Source: Fen-1362 sp049516395 (lineage in GTDB: Bacteria; Planctomycetota; Phycisphaerae; Sedimentisphaerales; Anaerobacaceae). From it: 64,000 nucleotides of DNA. Position 1 is the first letter of the stretch, and every line of letters starts with the position of its first letter. The translations under genes were made by a program, and so were the position numbers. Positions 18,477 through 28,500 of the stretch are shown piece after piece. Where the stretch lies: contig JBEKTD010000010.1 in assembly GCA_049516395.1 (NCBI GenBank), forward strand, positions 1 to 64,000, read 5' to 3'. A model generated the notes under the pieces. It saw only the letters and a list, made by a program, of their open reading frames with translations. It had not been told where the DNA came from and did no database searches.

Positions 18477-18944
18477 ATGGGAGCTGGGAAAAAAATCAAA
18501 ATTTGTCTGGTTGCTTCCGCCGGAGGGCATCTTTCCCAATTGCTCAAGTTAGTTGATAGTTGGAATGGATATGAAACATTTTCCCTCACTACTACAGAAG
18601 TAGTCAGGGAAAAACTCCAGAATTTCGGCCCAGTTTATACTGTCGGGGAATGCAACAGGCAACATCCGATATTAGTATTTAAGGTGCTGTTGCAGTGTAT
18701 CAGAATTATTCTAAAAGAACGGCCTGATGTTATAATAAGTACAGGAGCGGCTGTTGGATGCATCGCCTGTTTTTTGGGCAAATTGTTAGGTGCCAAGATT
18801 ATCTGGATTGACAGCATCACTAATGTGGATCGGATATCATTATCAGGCAGATTAGTCCGGCCCATTGCTGACCTGTTTCTTGTTCAGTGGCCCGAACTCG
18901 CTCACAAATATAGTAACGTCGAGTACATAGGTGCAGTAATATGA
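18477..18944 (+). CDS. Alg14/PssD-like glycosyltransferase subunit
   Basis: The 155-residue product resembles Alg14/PssD, the membrane-tethering, acceptor-binding half of a two-component GT-B glycosyltransferase: KICLVASAGGHLSQLLKL, RPDVIISTGAAVG, and KIIWIDSITNVDRISLSGRL. It starts on the base after the asnB-like stop codon and overlaps the Alg13-like partner by 4 bases. The pair should form one UDP-sugar transferase acting on a lipid-linked intermediate. Confidence 0.88.
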   Translation: MGAGKKIKICLVASAGGHLSQLLKLVDSWNGYETFSLTTTEVVREKLQNFGPVYTVGECNRQHPILVFKVLLQCIRIILKERPDVIISTGAAVGCIACFLGKLLGAKIIWIDSITNVDRISLSGRLVRPIADLFLVQWPELAHKYSNVEYIGAVI

Positions 18945-19423
18945 TTTTTCTAACCGTTGGAACACAGTTTCCATTCGACCGGCTCGTCCGTGCGGTCGAT
19001 AGCATTATTGATAAGGGTTTGATTAGCGAAACACTGTTTGCCCAGATTGGCGAAAGCTCCTACAAACCTCGCAATTTTGAATCGGCAGCTTGTCTGGAGA
19101 AAGGTGTGTTTGACGACTATATGAGACAAGCCTCCGGGATAATCGGCCACGCAGGAATGGGTACGATAACCATGGCCTTATGTAACCATAAACCATTGCT
19201 CGTAATGCCGAGGCTCAGGAGATACCACGAGGTTGTTAATGACCATCAATCGGCCATTGCTAAGAAGTTTTCAGAGCTCGGGTACGTGTTGGCGGCTTAC
19301 GATACCGAGGATTTGCCCGAAAGTATCCGCCAGTTGAAAACATTTGTCCCAAAAGAAAGAGAAGCAAATCCGGATGCTGTGGCAGACAGAATCCGTGATT
19401 TTCTTAACAATTTGCAAAAATAG
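18941..19423 (+). CDS. Alg13/PssE-like glycosyltransferase subunit
   Basis: The 160-residue protein is the donor-binding half of the split enzyme: IFLTVGTQFPFDRLVRAVD at the start, GIIGHAGMGTITMAL and KPLLVMPRLRRYHEVVNDHQ forming the UDP-sugar site. Its ATG overlaps the previous stop (ATGA), as is usual for obligate partners. It probably catalyses transfer of a UDP-activated sugar onto the growing repeat unit. Confidence 0.9.
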   Translation: MIFLTVGTQFPFDRLVRAVDSIIDKGLISETLFAQIGESSYKPRNFESAACLEKGVFDDYMRQASGIIGHAGMGTITMALCNHKPLLVMPRLRRYHEVVNDHQSAIAKKFSELGYVLAAYDTEDLPESIRQLKTFVPKEREANPDAVADRIRDFLNNLQK

Positions 19424-19441
19424 ACGGTTAATTCGAAGCGA

Positions 19442-21418
19442 ATGAACAGTATCAAATCGATTGCTGCTATTATACTCGCGGGATCTCGCGATTTTGGGCG
19501 CTGCCCTATAGCATCACGTTTACCTGCACCGCTGTGGCCGGTGGCAGGAGAGTTTACCTTGAAACGCCTGCTCCTGCACTTAGCCAATCAGGGGATAAGG
19601 CACATAACAATCTGTTTGAACGGTGACAGTTCGTTGCTAAAGAAAGCAATTGATATTGAAAACATCAGGACGTTAGATGTGCGTTTTTTGGAGGAATCGT
19701 TGCCGGTCGGCACCGCAGGGTCCATTCGCGACGCTGTGAATGGTAAGACAGACGAATTGGTCCTTGTATTTCCTGCCAATATGATACGTCCCCCCGATAT
19801 TAGTTTATTGATAGCTGCTCACCACGAACAGGGGGCCGACTTAACTGTGGCGTTCAATCCAGCGTCGGAAAATGACAAGATAAGGGGTGAGGCAGCTGGC
19901 ATCTATGTCTGCAATTCATCTGTGTTGGAACACATTCCAGCAGTAGGTTATTACGACATAAAAGAAAGTTTGATTCCGGAACTGCTACGAGCCGGTAAAC
20001 ATGTGCATTATTCTGTGCTGCCACGCAGCGCCGGCAATTTCCGCGATTGGCAAGGATATTTGGATGCCATCAGCAACTACATCGAAAACATGGCAGAAAC
20101 GGATATCGATTTGAAAATGTGTGAGAAGAATAGCATGCACATTATCTGGAAGGGTCATGGGGCAATTGTTGAGTCAGGAGTGCGGCTTTGCGGCCGGGTT
20201 GTTATTCTCGATGGTGCTCGCATCAAAACAGGTGCTGTGATATTTGGTCCGACTATTCTCGGGCGCAACGTCAGTATCGGCGAAGACAGTGTTGTTGCCG
20301 GCAGTGTTATTTGGGATGATTCGCAGATAGGTAAAAACTGTGAAATCCAACGATGCCTCGTCGATTACAATGTGGTCGTGCCGGACAATAGCGTGACAGG
20401 GGGCAACTGTATACCATCTGAACCGAAGGGAAGCTTGAAAAGGTCGATTACCGGGGCGTCGAAGCCGGAGAAACAAGGAGTTGGCGGATTGCAACCGCAA
20501 CAGGCTTTTGGCAATCTGAACAAAAAACAACCGAATCGAAGGCAACAACAGAAACGAAGCATTCTGCCGTGGTTGGCGAGTGGGTTTGTATTCCTTGCTT
20601 TCTTGTGGTCTTACTGGCCTGGGATTATGGACCTGTGGAATACCTGGCAGAGGAGTGATGAGTATTCCTCCGGCCTTTTGGTTCCTTTTCTTGCTGTTTA
20701 CATCTTGTGGTCGAGGCGCCGGCAGATAATCGGAGTTCAGATACAGCCATCCTTGTGGGGTCTGCTGGCGTTTGTGGGAGTTCAGGCGGTGAGATTCTTC
20801 GGTCTATTCTTTATGTACAGTTCCGCGGAGAGATTATCGATTGTTTTAAGCATTGCTGCGCTGGTGTTGCTCTTGTTTGGGTGGAAGTTTTTCCGCAAAG
20901 TGTCTCCGATAGTGCTGTTTCTGCTCTTGATGTTGCCTTGGCCCAATCGGATTCAGGCCGCTCTCGCGTTGCCTCTGCAGCAATGGGCTACATCATCTGC
21001 GGTGTTCTGTCTGGAGGTGATGGGTTACGAGGTTGTGCACGAAGGCAATATAATTCATATCGGTAATGTCGCCGTCGCAGTGGCGGAAGCGTGTAACGGG
21101 TTAAGGATGGTCACGGCATTTTTTGTAATTAGTGGCCTTGTGGTATTGCTGGTCGAACGGGTGTGGTGGGAAAAGCTGATAGTCTTTGTTTCCAGCTTGC
21201 CCATCGCTCTGCTCTGCAACACTGTGCGACTGGCAATTACCGCGATTGCTTTCACAGTACTTAAAGGTGAATACTGGGAGAAGATGTTTCACGACTTTGG
21301 TGGATATGCGATGATGCCGCTGGCCCTTGCGATAGTAGTTGGGGAACTTTGGTTTTTGGCAAAACTAACGACAGCCCCAAAGCAGGATAGAATAGTGGTA
21401 ACCAAGGGTGCCCAATGA
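19442..21418 (+). CDS. Exosortase fused to a degenerate sugar-nucleotidyltransferase/LbH domain
   Basis: This 658-residue protein has two unrelated halves. Residues about 1-225 follow the nucleotide-sugar pyrophosphorylase fold (SIAAIILAGSRDFGRCP, LPAPLWPVAG, FLEESLPVGTAGSI), and about 240-305 are left-handed beta-helix hexapeptides (VILDGARIKTGAVIFGPTI). Key catalytic positions look lost: the GxGTR loop reads GSRDFGR, PKP reads PAP, and the metal Asp region reads FPANM. After a polar linker, residues about 375-645 are a polytopic exosortase: Cys551 in AEACNGLRM, Arg596 in NTVRLAI and His617 in FHDFGGY match the catalytic triad of the family. It should cleave and process the tail-bearing proteins encoded at 31359-33653. 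The fused N-terminus is unusual. Confidence 0.88.
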   Translation: MNSIKSIAAIILAGSRDFGRCPIASRLPAPLWPVAGEFTLKRLLLHLANQGIRHITICLNGDSSLLKKAIDIENIRTLDVRFLEESLPVGTAGSIRDAVNGKTDELVLVFPANMIRPPDISLLIAAHHEQGADLTVAFNPASENDKIRGEAAGIYVCNSSVLEHIPAVGYYDIKESLIPELLRAGKHVHYSVLPRSAGNFRDWQGYLDAISNYIENMAETDIDLKMCEKNSMHIIWKGHGAIVESGVRLCGRVVILDGARIKTGAVIFGPTILGRNVSIGEDSVVAGSVIWDDSQIGKNCEIQRCLVDYNVVVPDNSVTGGNCIPSEPKGSLKRSITGASKPEKQGVGGLQPQQAFGNLNKKQPNRRQQQKRSILPWLASGFVFLAFLWSYWPGIMDLWNTWQRSDEYSSGLLVPFLAVYILWSRRRQIIGVQIQPSLWGLLAFVGVQAVRFFGLFFMYSSAERLSIVLSIAALVLLLFGWKFFRKVSPIVLFLLLMLPWPNRIQAALALPLQQWATSSAVFCLEVMGYEVVHEGNIIHIGNVAVAVAEACNGLRMVTAFFVISGLVVLLVERVWWEKLIVFVSSLPIALLCNTVRLAITAIAFTVLKGEYWEKMFHDFGGYAMMPLALAIVVGELWFLAKLTTAPKQDRIVVTKGAQ

Positions 21419-21459
21419 CCGGTTGGCACAGCAAATTGAGCCGAAAGGAGAGTTGATAC

Positions 21460-23763
21460 ATGAATATCATAGAAAAGTATGAGGGCGCTTCGATTGAACG
21501 CAGCCCAATCGATTTTGAAATGCCCCCCATGCCTGAAAGTGCCTCGACATCCAGCTTGATTGCTGGTGTTCTTCGTCGCTGGCACATTGCAGTGCTTGTA
21601 TTTCTTGTAATGTGTGCAATCGGAATCCCTGCAATATGGTTGTTTTTAGAACCGCGGTATGATGTGACCGGCGCAATAAGAGTTGCCCCTATCTTGTCGA
21701 ATATCCTTACTGGAGAGGCCGATAAGGGAGAAATATCAAACTACCAAAGCTTTATGAACACTCAGGCAGATATGGTTATTAGCCCTCAGGTAATCCAGAG
21801 AGTGGCGGATGATTTGACGGACAAGCATCTGACGTTCTTTGAAGACCGAATAACCGGCATTGGTGCAGAATTGAGACGCAAGATGGACATAGGCAAGGTA
21901 AAGCTTGATGCGGCGAATATATTAAAACAGGCGATGTACGACGGGATAATTACATCTGTGGCGGCTCGTAATAGCGAACTGGTGAAAGTTACGATGACGA
22001 GCAACAACCCGGAAGAAGCAAAGAAGATTGTTGATGCTTTCATTCAGGCCTATATGCTTGTCGAGGTCTCCAACTCTCTGCAGGGGCGGGATCAGCAACT
22101 GACGGTTCTTGAGAATGAGCAGAAGGTTTTGGCCGAGAAACTCGAAAGTCAGCGAGAAGCGATTCGGCAGCTTGGGCAGGAATATGGAAGTGTTACACTG
22201 ACCGGCCGGCAGGATATGATGTTGGCGCGAGTGTCGAACTTGCTGGCTGAACAGACAAAAGTGGAAGCAAAAAGAATGGGGCTTGAAACACAGATTAAGC
22301 TGCTCGAGGAGAAAAAGCCAAGTTTATCGCCGGACGAATTGATGAAGATGAGTGAGGAATACCTAAACTCGGACATTGCCGTGAAGGAACTGACTAAGCA
22401 ATTGGCGCAACTGGAACAAGATGCGATTCTTTCCAGCCAGATAATGGTGCCGAGTAATCCTATGTTGCAGCAGAAAAAGGATTTCGTAAAGACGTTTCAA
22501 TCGCGACTCGACGAGAAGCGGGAAGAAGTGAGTAAGAAGTTCGAGGAGCGGATGTCCAAACAGATGGATAAAACCAGCGCTGACGAGTTAGCTAATGCCC
22601 GGCTGGATCTTGAGCAGACGGTTGTGTATGAGAATCGACTTCGGGAAATGCTCGCAAAGGAAGATGCCAAGACAGTGGAAGTGGGACGAAAGCAGTTGGC
22701 TATCGAGGAGATTAAAGAACAACTGGCTTCAACGAAGGAGGTATACGACACTATTGGGCGACGAATACAAGAGCTGGAAATGGAACGAAAACGTCCTGCG
22801 CGGGTCTCAGTTGCCTATAACGCGGATATCGCGAGCATTCAGGATAAACGAGTCAAGCTTACTCTGGCGATAATATTTGGCGCGCTGGCCTGCGGACTGT
22901 TTGGGGCCATAGTAAGGGACAAGGCAGACCTTAGCTTGCACACTCCCGACGATGTGTTCAGACACATTGGAATTCGGATAATCGGGACCACCACAAGTCC
23001 TCGAACAGTTGAGCAAGCTCTTTGGTCAAGACAGGTGGCCGAGGACTATCAAACAATTCGCGCCAACTTGGGATTACTTGACGATGGAGGTATGCCTAAG
23101 AAACTGGTTATTACCAGCCCTGGTCCGCGAGACGGCAAGACCACTTTTGCTGTTAACCTTGCCACAAGTCTATCAAGGTCGGGTAAGAAAGTTCTTCTGA
23201 TAGACGGTGACTTGAGAAAACCTGATATTGGGCGGCTGTTGAATATCCCGAGAGAATCAAGATGTCTGCAGGATGTGCTTTTGGGAAACAAACCTGAGAA
23301 AGCTGCGTGTGCTGTGTCTTCAAACGGGTTGTATGTGCTTGCAGCGGATTCCCAAAGTTCTATTGACCCTTACGAGTTGTTGGCTTCGCCACGGATGGCG
23401 GAGCAGGTAAACAATATTAGCGAGGAGTACGACCACGTCATCATTGATACCCCGCCGGTGCTGGCATTTCCTGATGCCCTTTTGTGGGCCAAGGCGGCAG
23501 GCGCCGTCATACTGACCGGTTTTGCCGACCAGACGACCTCGCCGGACCTCAAAGAAACAAAGGAGAGGCTCAATGAGATAGGCGTGAGAATATTGGGGAC
23601 TGTTCTCAGCAACGTTCCAGTCGATCGGAGTTATTACCGTTATGGATATGGCTATTACGCACAGGGCAGGCATACAAAACGAAACGGCAGAAATGCTGCC
23701 AAGCGACCTTTGTTGCTACCGACAGATAACCCTGATGAGAAACCTAACGATTTGGTTTCGTGA
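21460..23763 (+). CDS. Wzc-type chain-length determinant and tyrosine autokinase
   Basis: The 767-residue protein has an N-terminal Wzz domain bounded by membrane segments at about residues 42-63 and 468-488, a long coiled-coil periplasmic region between them, and a cytoplasmic BY-kinase. The kinase shows Walker A SPGPRDGKTT with Lys560, Walker A' VLLIDGDLRKP and Walker B VIIDTPPVL. The C-terminus has a tyrosine cluster at residues 725-733, the usual autophosphorylation tail. It controls polymer length and export together with the Wza-like protein at 34936. The family in XrtA loci often splits chain-length and kinase parts; here they are fused. ATG 21460 follows AAAGGAG. Confidence 0.92.
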   Translation: MNIIEKYEGASIERSPIDFEMPPMPESASTSSLIAGVLRRWHIAVLVFLVMCAIGIPAIWLFLEPRYDVTGAIRVAPILSNILTGEADKGEISNYQSFMNTQADMVISPQVIQRVADDLTDKHLTFFEDRITGIGAELRRKMDIGKVKLDAANILKQAMYDGIITSVAARNSELVKVTMTSNNPEEAKKIVDAFIQAYMLVEVSNSLQGRDQQLTVLENEQKVLAEKLESQREAIRQLGQEYGSVTLTGRQDMMLARVSNLLAEQTKVEAKRMGLETQIKLLEEKKPSLSPDELMKMSEEYLNSDIAVKELTKQLAQLEQDAILSSQIMVPSNPMLQQKKDFVKTFQSRLDEKREEVSKKFEERMSKQMDKTSADELANARLDLEQTVVYENRLREMLAKEDAKTVEVGRKQLAIEEIKEQLASTKEVYDTIGRRIQELEMERKRPARVSVAYNADIASIQDKRVKLTLAIIFGALACGLFGAIVRDKADLSLHTPDDVFRHIGIRIIGTTTSPRTVEQALWSRQVAEDYQTIRANLGLLDDGGMPKKLVITSPGPRDGKTTFAVNLATSLSRSGKKVLLIDGDLRKPDIGRLLNIPRESRCLQDVLLGNKPEKAACAVSSNGLYVLAADSQSSIDPYELLASPRMAEQVNNISEEYDHVIIDTPPVLAFPDALLWAKAAGAVILTGFADQTTSPDLKETKERLNEIGVRILGTVLSNVPVDRSYYRYGYGYYAQGRHTKRNGRNAAKRPLLLPTDNPDEKPNDLVS

Positions 23764-23791
23764 CATCTGACCGTCATGTAGGTAATCAATT

Positions 23792-25483
23792 ATGGGAATC
23801 ATAAGAAATCTGATTGTTCTACGCGATACAAGCAAACAGCAGGCAAAAGATAGCAGCGACCTGCTCCGGCTTATGGTGTGCAACGAACCGTTTGGGAGTT
23901 TTGTTCTTGACTGCCTCAATGATACTGCCGGCTTTTGCAAGACGGGGAGGACAATAGCAATTCCACAGGAGTGGGCTGTTCCGGATATAAAAAGCAGGCC
24001 AGGTATAGTTTACTACACAGAAACCGTGCCCATTTGTTCCAAACATATAGGACCTGTGCGAGAAAATTCTTGGGTTGTCGTTTCCGACGGGAGATTTCTT
24101 ACAGCGGTGGATAATCAGCAAATCCGTGAGATATTAGCTGATAGCCAGGCGGATGTGATAGCAATGAACATAGTCACTCAACTACGAGCTTCATACGAGA
24201 AGGTCCTGACCACTTCACAGAATGAGCTTGTTGGGTTTCGGTTGTTCTATGAAGATGCAGCCCAGCCATTTCCAGTCCCAGACGACTGGCCTCATCATCT
24301 CTTCTTGAGGGCTGGCGTGCTGAGCAGGCTCTTGATGGAAGGCGGTTTGCCTTTGGCTTTCGATAAGCTACTTGATCTGTGTTATTCAAAGTCGCTCGTG
24401 GTGCGCAGCGTCAATGTCGGAGGCTCTGTGCTGGACCTGACTACAGAAAATGGTTTGCTGAAGTTAGTACAATGCAGGTTGGGTTCAATTGCAATGTTTG
24501 CTCGTCACTGTGCGGACCATTCGAGAGGTAACAACAACGGGGATGATACCGCCATAGCAGAAAGTGCGAGGTTCTTTGGCAAAACACTGCTTGGTAAACG
24601 TGTCAATATCGGTGAAAACGCGATTATAGTTGGTCCGACGATAATCGGCAATGATGTTGAGATAGGCAGGGATGCTGTTGTAAGGGCATCCGCTATTTGC
24701 CCTGGTGTATCAGTGAAGGATGGCGAACTCATCGAAGAGAGGGTTCTCACTAATTCGCCGGCTGTTCCAAACGGGTCTTCGCGGACAACGGGTAGAGCGG
24801 ATGCAGGATTGGGGTGGGGTGGTGCCCAACAGAATCTATGTCGGGGCAATTTCCGAGAATGGCCGAAATTTTCGTATGCGAGGTTCATTAAAAGGGTTCT
24901 TGATATTGTTACAAGTGTAATTGTGCTGATTCTGTTTGCGCCTGTTCTGCCAGTAATTATGCTGGTCATAAAGCTGACCTCTCCCGGGCCGATATTCTTC
25001 AAGGATAAACGACAGGGGTTGCATGGAAATGGGTTTGAGTGTCTAAAGTTCAGGACCATGCGGGTCGGTGCCGACCAAATGCAGGAGCGGCTTCGGATTT
25101 TGAATCAGGCCGATGGGCCGCAGTTTATGATAACCGACGACCCGCGACTAAGTGCTGTCGGGAGATTTTTGCGCGAGACGTATATCGATGAAATACCCCA
25201 GTTTGTCAACGTCCTGTTGGGACAGATGAGCGTGGTGGGTCCGAGGCCGTCTCCCGAAAGTGAAAACCGGCTTTGTCCGTTCTGGCGGGACGCCCGGCTG
25301 TCGGTCAGGCCCGGCATCACCGGCCTTTGGCAGATGTGCAGGACCCGCCAGCCAATGAAGGATTTCCAGGAATGGATACATTACGATATCAAGTATGTTA
25401 GAGATTTATCGTTGAAGTTGGATTTGTGGATATGCTGGCAAACTGCCAAAAAAATGGTAGCGAAGTTCGTCAGCCAATTTTGA
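23792..25483 (+). CDS. Priming sugar-phosphate transferase with an N-terminal nucleotidyltransferase-like/LbH extension
   Basis: The C-terminal part (from about residue 365) of this 563-residue protein is a bacterial sugar transferase that loads the first sugar phosphate onto undecaprenyl phosphate: KRVLDIVTSVIVLILFAP, SPGPIFFKDKRQG, ECLKFRTM, DEIPQFVNVLLGQMSVVGPRP. The usual four-helix N-terminal membrane domain of WbaP-like enzymes is absent; there is instead a soluble region of about 260 residues with a nucleotidyltransferase-like pattern but no visible catalytic motif, then LbH hexapeptides (GKRVNIGENAIIVGPTII). This mirrors the exosortase fusion two genes upstream. It is the probable initiating enzyme of the pathway. 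Confidence 0.88.
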   Translation: MGIIRNLIVLRDTSKQQAKDSSDLLRLMVCNEPFGSFVLDCLNDTAGFCKTGRTIAIPQEWAVPDIKSRPGIVYYTETVPICSKHIGPVRENSWVVVSDGRFLTAVDNQQIREILADSQADVIAMNIVTQLRASYEKVLTTSQNELVGFRLFYEDAAQPFPVPDDWPHHLFLRAGVLSRLLMEGGLPLAFDKLLDLCYSKSLVVRSVNVGGSVLDLTTENGLLKLVQCRLGSIAMFARHCADHSRGNNNGDDTAIAESARFFGKTLLGKRVNIGENAIIVGPTIIGNDVEIGRDAVVRASAICPGVSVKDGELIEERVLTNSPAVPNGSSRTTGRADAGLGWGGAQQNLCRGNFREWPKFSYARFIKRVLDIVTSVIVLILFAPVLPVIMLVIKLTSPGPIFFKDKRQGLHGNGFECLKFRTMRVGADQMQERLRILNQADGPQFMITDDPRLSAVGRFLRETYIDEIPQFVNVLLGQMSVVGPRPSPESENRLCPFWRDARLSVRPGITGLWQMCRTRQPMKDFQEWIHYDIKYVRDLSLKLDLWICWQTAKKMVAKFVSQF

Positions 25484-25525
25484 GGTCCGGACACACACTT
25501 AAAAGGGTAAAAAGGAGTAAGCGAG

Positions 25526-28500
25526 ATGGCAAGGAGATATTTTAATTGGAAGTTGGCGATAGTTTTATTGATAGGGTTTGTTGTTCTGGGTACGACCGCT
25601 TTTGGTTTACGTAAATGGCAGAGAAGCAGAAGGGTCGAACAGGGGCTTGTGCTCGGGAACAAAGCGTATGATGAGCACAGGTGGGAAGAGGCAGCAAATC
25701 AACTTGGCCGTTATCTCGGTGTTATGCAGGATGATGTGCCGACACTGCTCAAATATGCCGAGTCGCAACTCAATATCAGACCCCTCAAGCAAAGCAATGT
25801 TCAGCAGGCCATAGCAGCTTACAGAAACGTTTTGCGACTGGACCCAAGCAACCTCAAAGCTGCGAAGCCCCTAAGTGAAATGTATTTAAATATAGGGATG
25901 CCCGGAGAAGCCGAACTGGTTGTTACTCGGGCACTGCAAGCGGGCGAATCGATAGAACTGCGAAAAGTCCTGGCAATCGCTCTGGCAAACCAGCGCAAAT
26001 TTACAGAAGCGGCAAAGGAGCTCAAAAGCATCATCGAGAAAAATCCCGAGCAGGTATCGGCCTATGAGGTATTGGGTCAGCTGGTTGAGCAGCGTCCCGA
26101 AGATTTCACCGAAGACCCTAACTTTTGGTTTGACCAGGCAGTAAAAACAAACCCTTCTTCCGCAGAGGCCTACATTGCTCGCGGGGCATACTTCTTAAGG
26201 CAGGGAAACAAGAATGATGCGATGGCCGATTTGGGACAGGCAGAACAAAAGGATTTGTCCGACTCAACTACACGGCTTCGGCTTGCGGAGGGGTTGATTA
26301 ATGCGGACGCTGCGGACCGCGCCAAAAAACAACTCGAGATTGTTCATACTTCGGAGCCAAACAACCAGCTTCTGTGGCAGCTATGGGCGCAGCTTGCACT
26401 TAAATCGGACTCAAATGATATGATGTTGAAAGTTGCGGACACCGGATTGAAAGAGCTTTCGTCTCAACCTTGGGATTTTATGCCCGATGCCGCAGAGTTG
26501 TTCATCAGATGTGGTCAGCTTGAACGTGCCGGAGAGTGTATCTCTATGATGCGCCAAAAGAATGTTGCTCCTTCGACGACGGCTTTTCTGGAGGGGCTTT
26601 TGGCTGAAAGCCAGGGACGCGGTTATGAAGCTGTCAAGTATTGGCGTCAGGCGATTCAGTTGGGGGCTAAGTCCGCGAGGGCGCGAATCGCACTGGCTAA
26701 CACGCTATGGCGGCTTGGTGACAGGCAGTCAGGTATCAATCAGTTACGAACTATCGTCTCAGAACAACCGAATCTTTTTAGCGGACGTATGACTCTTGCA
26801 CGGATGCTGGCGGAGACCGGTCGATGGGCTGATGTGGCGGAGCAAACTCGTATGGCAAGGCAAATCGCCCCGCATAGCGGCGATGCGGTCTTACTGGATA
26901 TCCAGGCGAGGATGCAAGTGCTCGCGGGCAGCAAGACAGATAAAGAGTCACCGTCGTATCGTGATATAGAAGCGACACTGGATAACCTTGATAAAGCCAC
27001 TAATGGCGCCCTCGAAGTCAAACTTTTGCAGTTTCGGCTTGCTCTTCAGCGGGACAACTTGTCTGAGGCCGAGAAACTAATAGCCGATTTGAAGAAGTCG
27101 CATCCGGCTGAATTGAAGGTTACTTTAGCCGAGGCAGACTTACTCGTTGCACAGAACAAAACCGATGACGCAATCGCAAAACTACGCGAGGCTATCGGCA
27201 CATCCCCGCAGTCCACGGCGGTTCTGAGGTATCTTGTTGTTTTGCTGGCAGCAAAGGGAGACCATCAGGAATGTGAAACGCTGATTAAGAACGCCCTTGC
27301 ATCCGGGGGACAACCTCCAGCGAAAAGGGAGATGGGTTTGTTGCTGAGTGACGTTTATAGTCGCTGGAACGAGGACGGCAAACGTTATTCGCTGCTCAAC
27401 TCGCTTGCCGAGGAGCTGCAGGACGACATTCTCGTCCAGCGGGAGCTGTTGACATGTGAGGAAGTATTAAAAGACAGCAGCCGTGCACAGCATGTTGTTG
27501 ACAGGATTAAGAGCATCGAGGGCGATGACGGCTGGCAGTGGCGATATGAACAGGCAAAGATTTGGTTCGCTCAGGAAGATTTCAAAAGTCGATACCCTCA
27601 AATCGTGTCGCTTCTTCAGAAAAATCTTCTGGCCAATCCCGATGACCAGACCAGCCGAATGTTGTTGGCGGCGGCATACGAAAAAGGGGATGACCAGCGT
27701 CTTGCGATTTCAACTTATACTGAGGCGATTAACCGGTCACCAAAAGACATTCGGATAATAGTGCCCGCAGTTGCCGCTCTTTACAGGGCTGGCGAATATG
27801 CCCGTGCGGAAGAAATTCTCAAGCGGGCGGCCGAAGAGAAGCTTTACCATCCCGAACTGGAACGGCTGGAGGTTCAGGGTGCCCTCGGACGCGGTGACCT
27901 TGGTTCTGCGAATGACTTTCTTGAGAAAATGCTGGTCAGAGACCCGAATAACCGCTCGGTGTGCTTGTCTCTGGCTCTGCTGAAAATTCGGCAGGATAAA
28001 TTAACGGAAGCGGATAAGTTGGTGGGGAAGTTGAGGACCGAAGAGCCGAATTCTTTGCCGATTGCTGCGACACAAGTTGAACTGGATATTCGCAGGGGAA
28101 AGTCCGACGACGCCTTACACGTCTGTGATGAAATGGTGAATAAATTGCATACTGCTTCCGCCATCTTGTTTCGCGGCAGGACATACGCTGTTCTGAAGCA
28201 GGCCGACAAGGCAAGAGAAGATTTTGAACGTGCAGTAACGATGGAACCCAACAACGCGGATGCATGGGTTGCCAAGAGTATTTTCCATCATTCACTTGGA
28301 GAATCTGACAAGGCAATTTCCGATATTCGCCACGCGTTATCTGTTATACCAGATAACCTGCAAATCCAGAAAACCGCAGTGTCCATTTATCTGGCATCGG
28401 ACAATAATGCTTTACGTCAGGAAGGAGAGTCGATTCTGCAAAAAGCGATGGACTCTAATCCTGAAGATACTGAGCTTCGCCTCCGGAAAGCGCAGCTGCT

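Noticed and set aside
21421..21440. Possible sigma-54 promoter (TGGCAC) before the Wzc-type gene
   Set aside because: The GC expected ten bases after the GG is not there; the sequence reads TG.
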